A stretch of 64,000 nt of DNA from Acinetobacter sp. NIPH 2100. Its GTDB lineage: Bacteria > Pseudomonadota > Gammaproteobacteria > Pseudomonadales > Moraxellaceae. Every line of letters begins with the position of its first letter. Position 1 is the first letter of the stretch. Shown piece by piece: positions 38,358-48,278 of this stretch. The notes beneath the pieces were generated by a model. It had not been told where the DNA came from and did not search any database. It saw only the letters and a list, made by a program, of their open reading frames with translations. The stretch is from the NCBI RefSeq assembly GCF_000369805.1, contig NZ_KB850224.1, positions 667,924-731,923 on the forward strand, read 5' to 3'. Both the position numbers and the translations under genes were made by a program.

Positions 38358-38388
38358 AAAATGAGTTACATATCCAGAGGAGAAAGGT

Positions 38389-40695
38389 ATGGTCACAGTA
38401 CGTGAGCAGTTACCTGGACGACTCCAAGAGTTGTCTGAGGAAGCGACTGTAGAACATGCCGCTGAAGCGCAAAGTAGTCTAGTGTCTTGGCTAGATCGAG
38501 TGCGTGGTATTTTGGATGGGGCTGAGCTGAAACAACTTCAACAAGTTGCAGAGCTTACCTTAGCAAGAGAATTACAAGCGACGGTGAATCATCGTATCAA
38601 TACCTTTAGTACAGGGATTGGTATGGCGGATATTTTGGCCCATTTACGTGTTGATGAAGACACGCTTTCAGCGGCGGTGTTATATCGTAGTGTTCGTGAG
38701 GGATTAATCACCTTAGAGGATATTCAACAACAGTTTGGCGAGCAAGTTTTGGCCTTGGTCCAAGGCACACTGGCGATGGGTAAACTGTCTGAGTTGATTG
38801 AAAAGAATAAACGTCTAGAAGATCATTTTAATAATAATCAGCGCGAACACTTAAATGGCATTTATAAAATGCTGATTTCAGTGACGGAAGATGTTCGTGT
38901 TGTTTTGATCAAACTGGCAGAGCGTACCTATGCTTTACGTGAGTTGGCGACAGCAAGCAAAGAGCGTCAGGAGCGTGTGGCACGCGAAATTCTCACCATT
39001 TATTCTCCATTGGCACACCGTTTAGGCATTGCCCAGTTAAAGTGGGAATTGGAAGATCTTGCCTTTCGTTATTTAGCGCCAGAACGTTATAAAGAAATTG
39101 CATCTTTATTGAATGAAAAGCGTTTGGAGCGTGAGCAATATATTCAGTTTGTGATTGATAAACTCAAAACTGAGCTCGGCGAATACGACATTCAAGCTGA
39201 AATCACAGGGCGAGTGAAGCACATTTATTCGATTTATCGAAAAATGAAAAGCAAGAACCTCAGCTTTGACCAGCTCTATGATATTCGTGCAGTGCGCGTC
39301 TTGGTGAAAAGTGTTCCCGATTGTTATCACGCGTTAGGAATTGTGCATCAATTATGGCGCCACATTCCGAACCAGTTTGACGACTATGTGACCAATCCAA
39401 AAGCCAATGGCTATCGTTCATTGCATACAGCGGTGATTGCAGAGAACAAATCACTGGAAGTACAAATTCGTACTTTTGAAATGCATAATGAAGCTGAGCT
39501 TGGGGTGTGTTCGCACTTTAACTATAAAGAAGGTGCAAAGAATACCGACCATTCTTTTAATGATCGTTTGCATTCATTACGTGCGGTACTTGAGCATTAT
39601 CAAGAGCGTACTGAAACTACACCGCATGGTGAAGATGAAGAGTCAAATGGCATTGATCAAATTCAAGATTTTGAAAATTTTGAAAAGATTTATGTGTTTA
39701 GTCGTGATGGTGATATCAAAGAGTTACCACGTGGCTCAACCGTTCTGGACTTTGCGTATCATGTGCATACCGAGGTAGGAAACAAGTGCTATGCGGCACG
39801 TGTGAACCAGCGTTATGTGCCGCTCACCTATATGTTAAAAACCGGTGAGCAGGTTGAGATTTTAACCAAGAAAGATCGTGAACCAAACCGTGACTGGTTG
39901 GTGAACTCGCTGGGTTATATCAAAACGGCGCGTGCGCGTGACAAGTTGCGTCATTGGTTTAGACAGCAAGATCGCAGCAAGAATGTTGAAGTTGGACGTG
40001 AGCTTCTGACCAAAGAATTGGCACGTTTAGCAATTCACCCGAAAAGTATTGATCTCAAAGATTATTCATCTCATTTCAACCTGAAATCGGGTGATGATAT
40101 CTTGGTTGCTCTGGTGAGCGGTGATATCAGTTTGCATGCTTTGATGAATCAAGTGAATCGTCAGATGCACTTGGATCAAGATGAGCCTGAACTGGTTTTA
40201 AAACCTGCGCTAAATCCACGTGCCAGCCATACTTTATCGGCACATGGAATTTTGATTGATGGTTTGGACAATGTTGAACTGCATATTGCGCAGTGTTGTC
40301 AGCCTGTACATGGTGAATCGATTGGTGGCTATATCACGCTGAATCGTGGTGTCAGTATTCATAAGATTGCGTGTCCTGATTATTTGCGTATGACCACTCA
40401 AGAACCTGAGCGTGCAGTTGAAGCTGATTGGGAAATGCAGCCAACGCGTGGTCAAAGTGTTCAGATTGTGGTTGAGGCGTATGATCGCCGTGGTTTACTG
40501 AAAGATCTCACACAAGTGATTTTCTCTGACCAAATCAATATTCGTCAGGTGAATACGATTTCTGAGGCAGATGGTATTGCCAATATGAAGTTGTTGATTG
40601 AAGTTAAAGGTTTGGCGCAATTGTCACGGTTATTGGCTCGTTTAGAGCAGCAGCCAGGCATTATCAGTGCAAGACGTTTGGTTCAAGGAAGCTAG
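38389..40695 (+). CDS. relA: (p)ppGpp synthetase RelA
   Basis: A 768-residue RelA. The N-terminal pseudo-hydrolase domain lacks the HD metal motif (the region reads FSTGIGMADILAHLRVDED), so it is a synthetase-only enzyme. The synthetase has GRVKHIYSIYRKM, YDIRAVRVLV and NPKANGYRSLHTAV, followed by TGS near 400, a zinc-finger/helical region with the Cys-Cys-His signature (HIAQCCQPVHGE) and a C-terminal ACT domain. It makes ppGpp from ATP and GTP or GDP on amino-acid-starved ribosomes. AGGAGAAAGG precedes the ATG. A hydrolase-competent SpoT must be elsewhere. Confidence 0.97.
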   Translation: MVTVREQLPGRLQELSEEATVEHAAEAQSSLVSWLDRVRGILDGAELKQLQQVAELTLARELQATVNHRINTFSTGIGMADILAHLRVDEDTLSAAVLYRSVREGLITLEDIQQQFGEQVLALVQGTLAMGKLSELIEKNKRLEDHFNNNQREHLNGIYKMLISVTEDVRVVLIKLAERTYALRELATASKERQERVAREILTIYSPLAHRLGIAQLKWELEDLAFRYLAPERYKEIASLLNEKRLEREQYIQFVIDKLKTELGEYDIQAEITGRVKHIYSIYRKMKSKNLSFDQLYDIRAVRVLVKSVPDCYHALGIVHQLWRHIPNQFDDYVTNPKANGYRSLHTAVIAENKSLEVQIRTFEMHNEAELGVCSHFNYKEGAKNTDHSFNDRLHSLRAVLEHYQERTETTPHGEDEESNGIDQIQDFENFEKIYVFSRDGDIKELPRGSTVLDFAYHVHTEVGNKCYAARVNQRYVPLTYMLKTGEQVEILTKKDREPNRDWLVNSLGYIKTARARDKLRHWFRQQDRSKNVEVGRELLTKELARLAIHPKSIDLKDYSSHFNLKSGDDILVALVSGDISLHALMNQVNRQMHLDQDEPELVLKPALNPRASHTLSAHGILIDGLDNVELHIAQCCQPVHGESIGGYITLNRGVSIHKIACPDYLRMTTQEPERAVEADWEMQPTRGQSVQIVVEAYDRRGLLKDLTQVIFSDQINIRQVNTISEADGIANMKLLIEVKGLAQLSRLLARLEQQPGIISARRLVQGS

Positions 40696-40706
40696 ACCAT
40701 AAAACT

Positions 40707-40736
40707 AAAAAAGCTGCATCTCGATGCAGCTTTTTT
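40707..40736. terminator. Bidirectional terminator after relA
   Basis: AAAAAAGCTGCAT and ATGCAGCTTTTTT pair perfectly around CTCG. It lies between the convergent relA and SDR genes, 12 bases after the relA stop. Confidence 0.92.
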
Positions 40737-40740
40737 ATCT

Positions 40741-41514
40741 CTAACGTTTCGCTAAAAAGATATTGGTGAGTCGGTTTAAAAACTGTGGGCTAATACTGGA
40801 CAGTTGATACATCAATTTGGTTTTTATGCCGACTGGGGTATGAGTTGGAATCAGAGCATGGTCTTTTTGTTGCGCCAAATGCAGTACCTGTTTCGCCACA
40901 TCGGCAGGGGTTAAATCCACACCAATATTTTGAATGCTGCCTGCATCCATATCTTTAACCATATTGGTTTGCACAAAGAGCGGCATCACGTCCAAGACCC
41001 GAATATTATATTTTTGCCATTCTACGTCTAATGCTTCGGTTAAACCACGCACGGCAAATTTGCTGGCAGAGTAAGATGCAAGGTCTGCTTGACCGTAAAT
41101 CGCTGAGGCCGAAGACAGGTTAATGACACGTGCAAAGCTGGCTTGTTGTAGATGTCCTAAAGCCGCGTGACAGCCATTGAGTACGCCTTTGACATTAATA
41201 TCAATGGTACGGTGATGGGATTGAATGGGAGTGTTTTCGAATGCACCAGAGTATAGAATTCCTGCATTATTGACCAAGATATTCAGTTCGCCCGCCCAGC
41301 TTTTAAACTCCTGTAGTGCGATCTGCCATTGACGGTGATTACTGACATCAAGATAACCTGCTCTGGCATTGCTCCCGAGTTGCTCAGCTAAGGCTTGAGC
41401 TTGTTCTTCATTGATATCATAGATACCAACTTTAAAGCCTTTTTGGTGAAACAAGCGTGCGATTTCAGCACCAATCCCCTGAGCAGCCCCACTAATAAAA
41501 ACACTATATTGCAT
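40741..41514 (-). CDS. Short-chain dehydrogenase/reductase
   Basis: A 257-residue classical SDR: SGAAQGIGAEIARLF cofactor motif, an Asp at the end of the second strand (GIYDINE) suggesting NAD preference, NNAGIL, catalytic YSASK, and VMPLFVQTNMV after it. The last 25 residues (TPVGIKTKLMYQLSSISPQF) are of the type found in SDRs acting on lipid or acyl substrates; the substrate is not determined. It converges with relA and diverges from mazG. Confidence 0.87.
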   Translation of the reverse strand: MQYSVFISGAAQGIGAEIARLFHQKGFKVGIYDINEEQAQALAEQLGSNARAGYLDVSNHRQWQIALQEFKSWAGELNILVNNAGILYSGAFENTPIQSHHRTIDINVKGVLNGCHAALGHLQQASFARVINLSSASAIYGQADLASYSASKFAVRGLTEALDVEWQKYNIRVLDVMPLFVQTNMVKDMDAGSIQNIGVDLTPADVAKQVLHLAQQKDHALIPTHTPVGIKTKLMYQLSSISPQFLNRLTNIFLAKR

Positions 41515-41615
41515 TGCTTTCCCTTGCTTTATATTGATAATTTTTGCGTGCGTGTATATTACGCATAAGCAGCTTGGCGCTGCAACAATTTGCTTGTTTG
41601 GGTTTGGAGATCATC

Positions 41616-42422
41616 ATGGAAAAGTTATTGGCAATCATGCAAGAGTTAAGACAAAAATGTCCATGGGATCAACAGCAAACCCCAGAAAGTTTGACGCGAT
41701 ATGCCATTGAAGAGGCATATGAAGTTGAGGCTGCAATTCGCTCAGGAGAGGTAGACGAAATCCGGAATGAACTGGGCGACTTATTGTTGCAAGTGGTCTT
41801 TCAATCTCAAATGTTTGATGAAAAAGGATTATTTAATTTTCAAGATGTGGTGGAAGCCATTAGTGAAAAATTAATTCGTCGCCATCCTCATGTTTTTGAG
41901 GCCGAAAAATATCAAAATCTAACGTCTGAACAAGTGAGTGAGTTGTGGAAACAAATCAAACAACAAGAAAAACAAGGTAAAGTACAGTCACGGCTAGATG
42001 AGATTAAACATGCACCTGCGCTGGTACAGGCACATGAAATTCAGAGCAAAGCAGCACAGCTCGGCTTTGATTTTGAAACCGTTGAAGATGCTTATGGCAA
42101 ATTAGATGAGGAATTGGGGGAATTACAGCAAGCGCTAAGAAATCAAAATACTGCTGAAATTCAAGAAGAATTTGGGGATTGTTTGTTCTCTTTGATTAAT
42201 GTGGGCCGTAAGCTTGGTGTGTCAAGTGAGGCCGCATTGCTGGCAACAATTCATAAATTTAGAAGCCGTTTCGCCTTTATTGAGCAACAGGCGGTAGCAC
42301 AACAGAAAGACTTGCAAGAAATGAGTTTGGCAGAAATGGATGAACTATGGGAGCAAGCGAAAAGACAATTAAAATCGCAGGAGAGGAAGAATGACATTGC
42401 CGCAGTTAAGCAGCAAACATAG
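41616..42422 (+). CDS. mazG: Nucleoside triphosphate pyrophosphohydrolase MazG
   Basis: A 268-residue all-helical NTP pyrophosphohydrolase with two MazG repeats. LRQKCPWDQQQTPESLTRY at residues 10-28, then EEAYEVEAAIRSG and NELGDLLLQVVF in the first domain, RRHPHVF, and DEELGELQQAL and EEFGDCLFSLINVGRKLG in the second. It breaks down noncanonical or excess NTPs and lowers ppGpp in starved cells, in keeping with relA nearby. ATG 41616 has GGAGA 5 bases upstream; the frame open to 41544 is not needed. Its last 32 bases overlap the next gene. Confidence 0.94.
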   Translation: MEKLLAIMQELRQKCPWDQQQTPESLTRYAIEEAYEVEAAIRSGEVDEIRNELGDLLLQVVFQSQMFDEKGLFNFQDVVEAISEKLIRRHPHVFEAEKYQNLTSEQVSELWKQIKQQEKQGKVQSRLDEIKHAPALVQAHEIQSKAAQLGFDFETVEDAYGKLDEELGELQQALRNQNTAEIQEEFGDCLFSLINVGRKLGVSSEAALLATIHKFRSRFAFIEQQAVAQQKDLQEMSLAEMDELWEQAKRQLKSQERKNDIAAVKQQT

Positions 42423-42819
42423 GTTTTTTTTATTGATGATTTTGTGCTTGGGGTGTGTTTCACATCTCAATGCACAGCAGTTTGATCAATCTTATCAGCA
42501 ATGGAAAACACAGCAGCAAGCCCGCGATCAGCAATTGGCGAAGCAGTCGAACAATAATTATTATTTATCTCGACCTACACAACAGCAAAATTCCCAACAT
42601 CTTTCATCATCTGTAAATATTCAAGGCGGTAAAATTAGCTTAAACCAAGCAAACTTACAGCAATTACAGACGCTCAGTGGCGTTGGTGAGAAAAAAGCGC
42701 AAGCGATTATGGAATATCGCCAAAAAAATGGTGCTTTTAAAAGCGTAGACGAGTTGATGAACATCAAAGGTATTGGACCAAAACTGCTTGAGAAAAACAG
42801 AGCAAGGCTCATGTTATAA
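42391..42819 (+). CDS. ComEA-like helix-hairpin-helix protein
   Basis: A 142-residue protein. N-terminal signal peptide or anchor (FFLLMILCLGCVSHLNAQ, cleavage near LNA-QQF), a 60-residue Gln/Ser/Asn-rich linker, then a helix-hairpin-helix pair at residues 75-140: SLNQANLQQLQTLSGVGEKK with AIMEYRQKNGAF and LMNIKGIGPKLLEKNR. This is the ComEA DNA-binding domain, which takes up incoming DNA in the periplasm of naturally competent bacteria. Its start lies inside mazG (32-base overlap) and is preceded by GGAGAGGAAG. It is soluble and linker-rich, so it may be a secondary ComEA paralogue rather than the main one. Confidence 0.88.
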   Translation: MTLPQLSSKHRFFLLMILCLGCVSHLNAQQFDQSYQQWKTQQQARDQQLAKQSNNNYYLSRPTQQQNSQHLSSSVNIQGGKISLNQANLQQLQTLSGVGEKKAQAIMEYRQKNGAFKSVDELMNIKGIGPKLLEKNRARLML

Positions 42820-42958
42820 GTGGAAAAGTGAGATGTGGTTGTTAATTTCGCATACAGATCTATTGAAACTGCAACAGAATAAATTGCCCTTTGTGTGTGT
42901 TAGAGCTATGATTAGCGACAAATTGTTATTTACGTCCTGACGTAGGAGACAGTGTCTT

Positions 42959-44413
42959 TTGCAAACTTTGCGTGCGTCAAAATGTGGTTTATCCACAACT
43001 CAACTTCCTTCCTCAATTCTAGATGTGATTGATAGTCTGACTAAAGCAGGCTACGAGGCATATATTGTAGGTGGTGGTGTTCGAGATATGATGTTAGGTC
43101 TTAATCCAAAGGATTTTGACGCGGTTACTAATGCTACACCAGCCCAAGTAAAAGAGGTTTTTGGTCGACGTTGCCGGATTATCGGACGACGTTTTGAATT
43201 GGCACATGTTTATTCTGGTCGCGAGTTGATTGAAGTTGCGACCTTTCGTGCCCCACCGAAAAAAGCAGTTACCAGTGCCTCTGGTATGATTCTTCGAGAT
43301 AATAATTGGGGAACGATTGAGCAAGATTTTGCTCGTCGGGATTTTTCGATCAATACCTTGTACTACCAGCCACGAAAGGGCATCGTACTTGATTTCTGCC
43401 ATGCAGTAGATGATATCAATACGCGTACCTTACGTTTTCTGGGTGAACCTGCACAGCGGTTTGAAGAAGATCCTGTGCGTATGTTGCGTGCTTTGCGTTT
43501 TGCCGCAAAATTAAATTTCCAAATTGATCAATCCATTCTTGATGTTTTTGATGCGGATATGACGCAACTGTTGCGTGATGTCTCGCCACATCGTTTATAC
43601 GATGAGTCACAAAAACTATTTACCATGGGGCATCTTACCCGTGTGCTGCCTATGTTGATTGAATTTGGTGTCTGGAAGCAATTATTTGCTGAAATCCCAC
43701 CAGATCTCACTGCATTTATTGAGCGTGCGGCAAGAAATACCGATCAACGCATTCAAATTGGTAAAACCATTAACCCTGCATTTTTCTATGCGGTGTTGTT
43801 GTGGAAGCCATTTTTAGAGCGTTGTGATTTTTATTTAAACAAAGGTGTTGTTCCTGCGGAAGCGCGTGCGCAAGCAGGACTTGATGTGCTTAAGCGTCAG
43901 GCAACACGCACCATTATCCCGCGTTTTGCTGAAACCTTTATCCGTGAAGTTTGGGAGATGCAAACACGTTTGCTGAATCCAAAACCGCAGCAGATTGAAG
44001 CATTGGCAGGGCATGCACGTTTCCGTGCTGGATTCGACTTTTTGTTATTGCGTGAGAAATCAGGTGATAGTAGCACTGAAGGTATGGGTATTTGGTGGGA
44101 AGCCTACCAAGAAATGTCACTCGATCAAAAAGAAGCTGCAATTCGTCAATACAATCGTCAGCGTAGTAAAACACGTCGTAAAGCGGTTGATGTAGATGAA
44201 ACGAAACTTACTGAAATCGAGCCTTTGGTGGATGTGCCTGAGCCGAGAAATCGTCGTGGTCGTAAAGAACGTGTGAGAACGGATGAGTCGGTTGGACGCT
44301 TTGTTGAAAAAGCGACAACCAATCCGAATCAGATTAACGCTGATCACCCGATTCTCAAACGTAAACGCGTACAACGTGATTTAAGCCAAGTGGTTTTTGG
44401 ACCGACGCAATGA
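42959..44413 (+). CDS. pcnB: Poly(A) polymerase I
   Basis: A 484-residue nucleotidyltransferase of the PcnB type, which adds 3' poly(A) tails that mark RNA for decay. Nucleotidyltransferase fold: YIVGGGVRDMMLGLNPKDFDA (GGG-VRD and DxD), then GRRCRIIGRRFELAHV, RRDFSINTLYYQ and VRMLRALRFAAKL. The C-terminal 70 residues are basic (QRSKTRRKAVD, NRRGRKERVR), as in PAP I. Start TTG 42959, with GGAG 11 bases upstream and the next in-frame residues matching, though ATG starts farther in would lose the first helix. First gene of the folK-panB-panC-rapZ group. Confidence 0.94.
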   Translation: MQTLRASKCGLSTTQLPSSILDVIDSLTKAGYEAYIVGGGVRDMMLGLNPKDFDAVTNATPAQVKEVFGRRCRIIGRRFELAHVYSGRELIEVATFRAPPKKAVTSASGMILRDNNWGTIEQDFARRDFSINTLYYQPRKGIVLDFCHAVDDINTRTLRFLGEPAQRFEEDPVRMLRALRFAAKLNFQIDQSILDVFDADMTQLLRDVSPHRLYDESQKLFTMGHLTRVLPMLIEFGVWKQLFAEIPPDLTAFIERAARNTDQRIQIGKTINPAFFYAVLLWKPFLERCDFYLNKGVVPAEARAQAGLDVLKRQATRTIIPRFAETFIREVWEMQTRLLNPKPQQIEALAGHARFRAGFDFLLLREKSGDSSTEGMGIWWEAYQEMSLDQKEAAIRQYNRQRSKTRRKAVDVDETKLTEIEPLVDVPEPRNRRGRKERVRTDESVGRFVEKATTNPNQINADHPILKRKRVQRDLSQVVFGPTQ

Positions 44414-44898
44414 CCATTCGCAGTTATATTGGTCTGGGCAGTAACTTAGGCGATTCGCAACAGATTCTCAGTGAAGCTGTTGCGAAGCTCGCGACATTGG
44501 GCCGTGTAAAAGTATCACGGCTCTATCAAAGCCCGCCGATGGGACCGCAAGATCAACCCAATTTTTTAAATGCCGTTGTTCAACTGGATACGACACTCGA
44601 GCCACTTGCCTTGTTAGATCAATTACAACAATTTGAGCAGGAAGCAGGTCGCGTTCGTTTACGCCGTTGGGGAGAGCGTACCCTTGATCTGGATCTACTG
44701 ATCTATGGTCAAGAGCAGATTCAAAATGAACGTTTAACCGTGCCGCATATCGGTGTTTTACAACGCGATTTTGTAATCCTTCCCTTATTAGATTTAGATG
44801 CTCATTTACAATTAAATGGTCATTCTTTAAAAGATTTAGAACTGGTACAGCAAGCAAACTTGACTGTAATAGCAGACCAGTCTTGGGCAACCGCCTAA
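44410..44898 (+). CDS. folK: 2-amino-4-hydroxy-6-hydroxymethyldihydropteridine pyrophosphokinase
   Basis: A 162-residue HPPK of folate synthesis, transferring pyrophosphate from ATP to 6-hydroxymethyl-dihydropterin. YIGLGSNLGDSQQ at residues 5-17, PPMGPQDQPNFLNAVV and RRWGERTLDLDLLIYG, PHIGVLQRDFVILPL near the end. The ATG overlaps the pcnB stop (ATGA), so translation is coupled. Confidence 0.95.
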   Translation: MTIRSYIGLGSNLGDSQQILSEAVAKLATLGRVKVSRLYQSPPMGPQDQPNFLNAVVQLDTTLEPLALLDQLQQFEQEAGRVRLRRWGERTLDLDLLIYGQEQIQNERLTVPHIGVLQRDFVILPLLDLDAHLQLNGHSLKDLELVQQANLTVIADQSWATA

Positions 44899-44937
44899 GA
44901 CTGTTTCGTTCTGGAAACGCCTGTAGAGGACATCATC

Positions 44938-45747
44938 ATGATTAGTCTAAGTGACTTAAGAAAGTTTAAAGCCGAAGGACGTAAGTTCTCATGTCTTACT
45001 TGCTACGATGCAAGTATGGCTAAAGCGATGGAATTGGCTGAAATTGATACGATTTTAATCGGTGACTCTCTAGGAATGGCGATTCAAGGCAGAGACTCTA
45101 CACTTCCTGTCACTGTCGAAGATATGGCTTACCATACCGCTGCTGTACGCCGTGGTAATTCACATGCCTTAATCATGACTGACCTGCCATTTATGAGCTA
45201 TGCAACGCTTGAAGATGGCTTGAAAAATGCCAAGACCGTAATGCAGGTTGGTGCTCAAATGGTCAAGATCGAAGGTGGTGCATGGTTAAGTGAATTGGTT
45301 ACGGTATTGACCCGTAATGGTATTCCCGTGTGTGTACATTTAGGTTTAACCCCCCAGTCGGTACATGTCTTTGGTGGCTATAAACTGCAAGCCAGAACAC
45401 GTGAAGCCGCAGATCAGTTGATCGCAGATTGCCAAGCCGTGGTTGATGCGGGTGCAGCAGTTTTACTGCTTGAATGTGTGCCTGCTCAGCTTGGTAAAGA
45501 AATTGCTGAATTATTTCCGAATACCCCAGTGATTGGGATTGGTGCGGGCAATGAAACCGATGGTCAAGTCCTCGTTGTGCAAGACATGTTAGGTCTAACT
45601 TTTGGTCGTGTTGCGCGTTTTGTTCGTAACTTCATGAAAGAGCAAGCGGGTGAAACTGCGATTGTAGATGCGTTTAAATCTTACCATGCTGCAGTTCAAG
45701 ATCAGTCCTTCCCAGCGAAAGAACATACGTTCCAGGTTGAGCTTTAA
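44938..45747 (+). CDS. panB: 3-methyl-2-oxobutanoate hydroxymethyltransferase
   Basis: A 269-residue TIM-barrel enzyme making ketopantoate with methylene-tetrahydrofolate. LTCYDASMAKAMELAEID near residue 19, IGDSLGMAIQGRDSTLPV with metal-binding Asp, and MVKIEGG, HLGLTPQSVHVFGGYKLQ, IGIGAGNETDGQVLVVQDML. It follows folK, which supplies the folate pathway, and is 3 bases from panC. AGAGGA precedes the start. Confidence 0.97.
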   Translation: MISLSDLRKFKAEGRKFSCLTCYDASMAKAMELAEIDTILIGDSLGMAIQGRDSTLPVTVEDMAYHTAAVRRGNSHALIMTDLPFMSYATLEDGLKNAKTVMQVGAQMVKIEGGAWLSELVTVLTRNGIPVCVHLGLTPQSVHVFGGYKLQARTREAADQLIADCQAVVDAGAAVLLLECVPAQLGKEIAELFPNTPVIGIGAGNETDGQVLVVQDMLGLTFGRVARFVRNFMKEQAGETAIVDAFKSYHAAVQDQSFPAKEHTFQVEL

Positions 45748-45750
45748 TTC

Positions 45751-46596
45751 ATGAAAACTGAAACAACGATACAAGGCTTGATTGCTTCACTTGCACCTAC
45801 GCGCAGTTCAAAAAAGTTGATTGGTTTTGTGCCAACCATGGGCAATCTACACGAAGGTCATTTGACTTTGGTGCGTGAGGCAAAAAAACTCTGTGATGTA
45901 GTGGTGGTCAGTATTTTCGTCAACCCAATTCAATTTGGTGCGGGCGAGGACTTTGATAGCTATCCACGTACTTTAGAGCAAGATAGCCGTTTGTTGGCAG
46001 ATGCAGGTTGCGATATTATTTTTGCGCCTTCTGTTGAGCAAATGTATGGCAATCAACCGCGTCTGACCAATATCAGTGTCAGTCAAATTACTGATGATCT
46101 TTGTGGTAAATCACGTCCGGGTCACTTTGATGGTGTTGCGGTGGTGGTGACAAAGTTATTCAACATTGTACAGCCTGATTATGCTTTCTTTGGCCAAAAA
46201 GACTATCAACAACTGGCTGTGATTCGTCAGTTGGTGCAAGACTTGAATATGCCACTTGAAGTGATTGGTGTACCAATTATTCGTGCTGAAGATGGTTTGG
46301 CTTTAAGCTCACGTAATGGTTATTTGACTGAACAGCAACGGGCGATTGCACCGACAATTTACCAATTGCTCAAACATGCTGAACTTCAATTGCATGAAGG
46401 GCAGGCACTGACACAAGTGTTAGAAAATATCTCTGCTCAATTGACACAAGCAGGTTTTGTTGTGGATTATGTGGAGGCTCGTCAAACCAACCTGCAACCG
46501 ATTCAGCAATTTGACCAAAACTTGGTGCTATTTATTGCAGCGAAGCTGGGTTCAACACGTTTGATTGATAACTTACAAATCGACTTTAAAACATAA
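45751..46596 (+). CDS. panC: Pantothenate synthetase
   Basis: A 281-residue ligase joining pantoate and beta-alanine with ATP. Nucleotidyl-transferase motifs [19 protein letters not shown] (HIGH-like), [37 protein letters not shown] (KMSKS counterpart region) and [10 protein letters not shown]. Lies 3 bases downstream of panB, in an operon. Aspartate decarboxylase panD is not in the window. Confidence 0.97.
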   Translation: MKTETTIQGLIASLAPTRSSKKLIGFVPTMGNLHEGHLTLVREAKKLCDVVVVSIFVNPIQFGAGEDFDSYPRTLEQDSRLLADAGCDIIFAPSVEQMYGNQPRLTNISVSQITDDLCGKSRPGHFDGVAVVVTKLFNIVQPDYAFFGQKDYQQLAVIRQLVQDLNMPLEVIGVPIIRAEDGLALSSRNGYLTEQQRAIAPTIYQLLKHAELQLHEGQALTQVLENISAQLTQAGFVVDYVEARQTNLQPIQQFDQNLVLFIAAKLGSTRLIDNLQIDFKT

Positions 46597-46615
46597 AAAT
46601 GAAGGGCAAAACGCC

Positions 46616-47467
46616 ATGAAGCGTATTCTTATCGTTACAGGTCAATCCGGTTCAGGAAAATCCTCTGCATTACAAGTGCTTGAAGACTTGGGCTATTATT
46701 GTATAGATAACTTACCTTTGGCGTTGTTGCCTGAAATTGTGGCAAAACTGGATCATGAAAATAATCTGGAGCAACTTGCACTTGGGGTCGATATTCGAAG
46801 TACCCGTGCAGATATGCAAGAGTTTGATCATGTGTTTGAGCAATTAAAAAGACATGGTTCGGTCGATGTGATCTACCTGACTACTCAGGATCAAGACTTG
46901 ATTGCGCGTTTTAGTGCATCACGTCGACCGCATCCTTTGGCCAGTCGTTTCAATAGTCTGTTGCAATGTATCCAAGAAGAGAAGCAATTGCTCATCCCGA
47001 TACAATTCCGTTCAACTGTACATATTGATACGACCGATAAAAGTGTTCATGATTTAAAACATATTCTATTGTCTAAACTCGGGCAGTCAGATAACTTAAT
47101 TGTGATTCTACAGTCCTTTGGTTATAAACACGGCATTCCGCTGGATGCTGATTATGTATTTGACGTACGACATTTACCAAACCCGCATTGGGATTTAGAA
47201 TTACGTCGTTTTTCAGGTTTAGATGAACCTGTACGCCGCTTTTTGGAAGGTAGTCAACAAACCAATGACATGTTTGAAGATATTTATACTTTCTTGGATA
47301 AGTGGTTGCCTGCATTTGCAGAAGGGCATCGCCATTACATGACCATTTCTGTGGGGTGTACTGGTGGGCAACATCGGTCGGTTTATATCGTAGATAGACT
47401 CAAACAAGCCCTTGAGGCAAAATGGGCTGTCCAAATCTTACATAGAGAAATGAAGCACTGGTCATGA
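46616..47467 (+). CDS. rapZ: RNase adapter protein RapZ
   Basis: A 283-residue P-loop NTPase of the RapZ/YvcJ family. Walker [10 protein letters not shown] near residue 9, VDIRSTR near 62, ATP-binding core, and a C-terminal domain ending in [15 protein letters not shown]. In enterobacteria it guides RNase E to the sRNA GlmZ and senses glucosamine-6-phosphate; in other bacteria its target is less clear. The ATG at 46616 is chosen because AAGGG lies 9 bases upstream, in preference to the longer frame from 46565 that would overlap panC. Its stop overlaps ptsO (ATGA). Confidence 0.93.
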   Translation: MKRILIVTGQSGSGKSSALQVLEDLGYYCIDNLPLALLPEIVAKLDHENNLEQLALGVDIRSTRADMQEFDHVFEQLKRHGSVDVIYLTTQDQDLIARFSASRRPHPLASRFNSLLQCIQEEKQLLIPIQFRSTVHIDTTDKSVHDLKHILLSKLGQSDNLIVILQSFGYKHGIPLDADYVFDVRHLPNPHWDLELRRFSGLDEPVRRFLEGSQQTNDMFEDIYTFLDKWLPAFAEGHRHYMTISVGCTGGQHRSVYIVDRLKQALEAKWAVQILHREMKHWS

Positions 47468-47733
47468 TAGACACAACAATTGATGTAATTAATAAACTCG
47501 GCTTACACGCTCGTGCATCTGGTAAACTTATTGAAGTGACGACGAAATTCCGTTCTTCTATCCAAATTGGTAAGGGCGATAAGTTGGTCGATGCAAAAAA
47601 TATTATGTCATTGTTGATGTTGGGTGCAGGTAAAGGCACCACATTAAGATTGGTGATTGATGGTGCTGATGAAGACAAGGCACTAGAAGAAATTCAAACG
47701 CTGTTCGCAGCAAAATTTTACGAGGCAGAGTAA
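47464..47733 (+). CDS. ptsO: HPr-family phosphocarrier NPr
   Basis: An 89-residue HPr-fold protein with His15 in [12 protein letters not shown], the phosphorylation site, and [20 protein letters not shown] later. HPr homologues next to rapZ are NPr of the nitrogen-linked PTS. It overlaps rapZ by 4 bases and is followed 2 bases later by darP, so it is coexpressed with both. The Ser46 of Gram-positive HPr is replaced here by an IMSLLML stretch with Ser, but no HPr kinase is evident in the window. Confidence 0.9.
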   Translation: MIDTTIDVINKLGLHARASGKLIEVTTKFRSSIQIGKGDKLVDAKNIMSLLMLGAGKGTTLRLVIDGADEDKALEEIQTLFAAKFYEAE

Positions 47734-47735
47734 TA

Positions 47736-48272
47736 GTGGCACGTGGTACCCAACGTTATACCGATGAAGATTTTGAGTCATTAGATGGACGTGCGAGTAG
47801 AACTGAGCAAAAAAAAGCTGTGCAACGAATGGCGGCTTTGGGTGAGCAATTGGCTCAACTGAATAAAAAACAGATTCAAAAACTTCCGGTTGATGAGCGT
47901 CTTATTGATGCTTTGCTTGAAATACAAAATATTAGTGCGCACGAAGCACGCCGTCGTCAATTTTTACGTATCGGTAAATTATTGCGAAATGAAGATGAAA
48001 CCATCATTTTATCTTATTTAACACCGCAACAAGGTGCTAAAAAACAGATGCAATTAATGCGTTGGGTTGATCGTATGATTGACCAAGGCGATCCAGTGAT
48101 CAATGAGTTTAGTAAGGTGTTTAATGCATCTGAACGCCATACTTTGCGTCAACATGTATTACGGATTCACCGTGATATCAAGCAGCAAGTCAGTGAAGAA
48201 GAGCTTGCTGCATCTAAGTTGAAATTTGTGAATTACGTACAACAAGTCGCTTTGTTATCTGAACAAGGTTAA
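47736..48272 (+). CDS. darP: Ribosome biogenesis factor DarP (YjgA, DUF615)
   Basis: A 178-residue helical, highly charged protein: SRTEQKKAVQRMAALGEQLA in the N-terminal third, KLPVDERLIDALLEIQNI and ARRRQFLRIGKLLRNED. It binds precursor 50S subunits and aids formation of the peptidyl transferase centre. GTG start at 47736, 2 bases after ptsO; a GGCAGAG-type site lies in the ptsO end. It is the last gene of the pcnB-darP run and is followed by a strong terminator. Confidence 0.92.
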   Translation: MARGTQRYTDEDFESLDGRASRTEQKKAVQRMAALGEQLAQLNKKQIQKLPVDERLIDALLEIQNISAHEARRRQFLRIGKLLRNEDETIILSYLTPQQGAKKQMQLMRWVDRMIDQGDPVINEFSKVFNASERHTLRQHVLRIHRDIKQQVSEEELAASKLKFVNYVQQVALLSEQG

Positions 48273-48278
48273 AAATGA

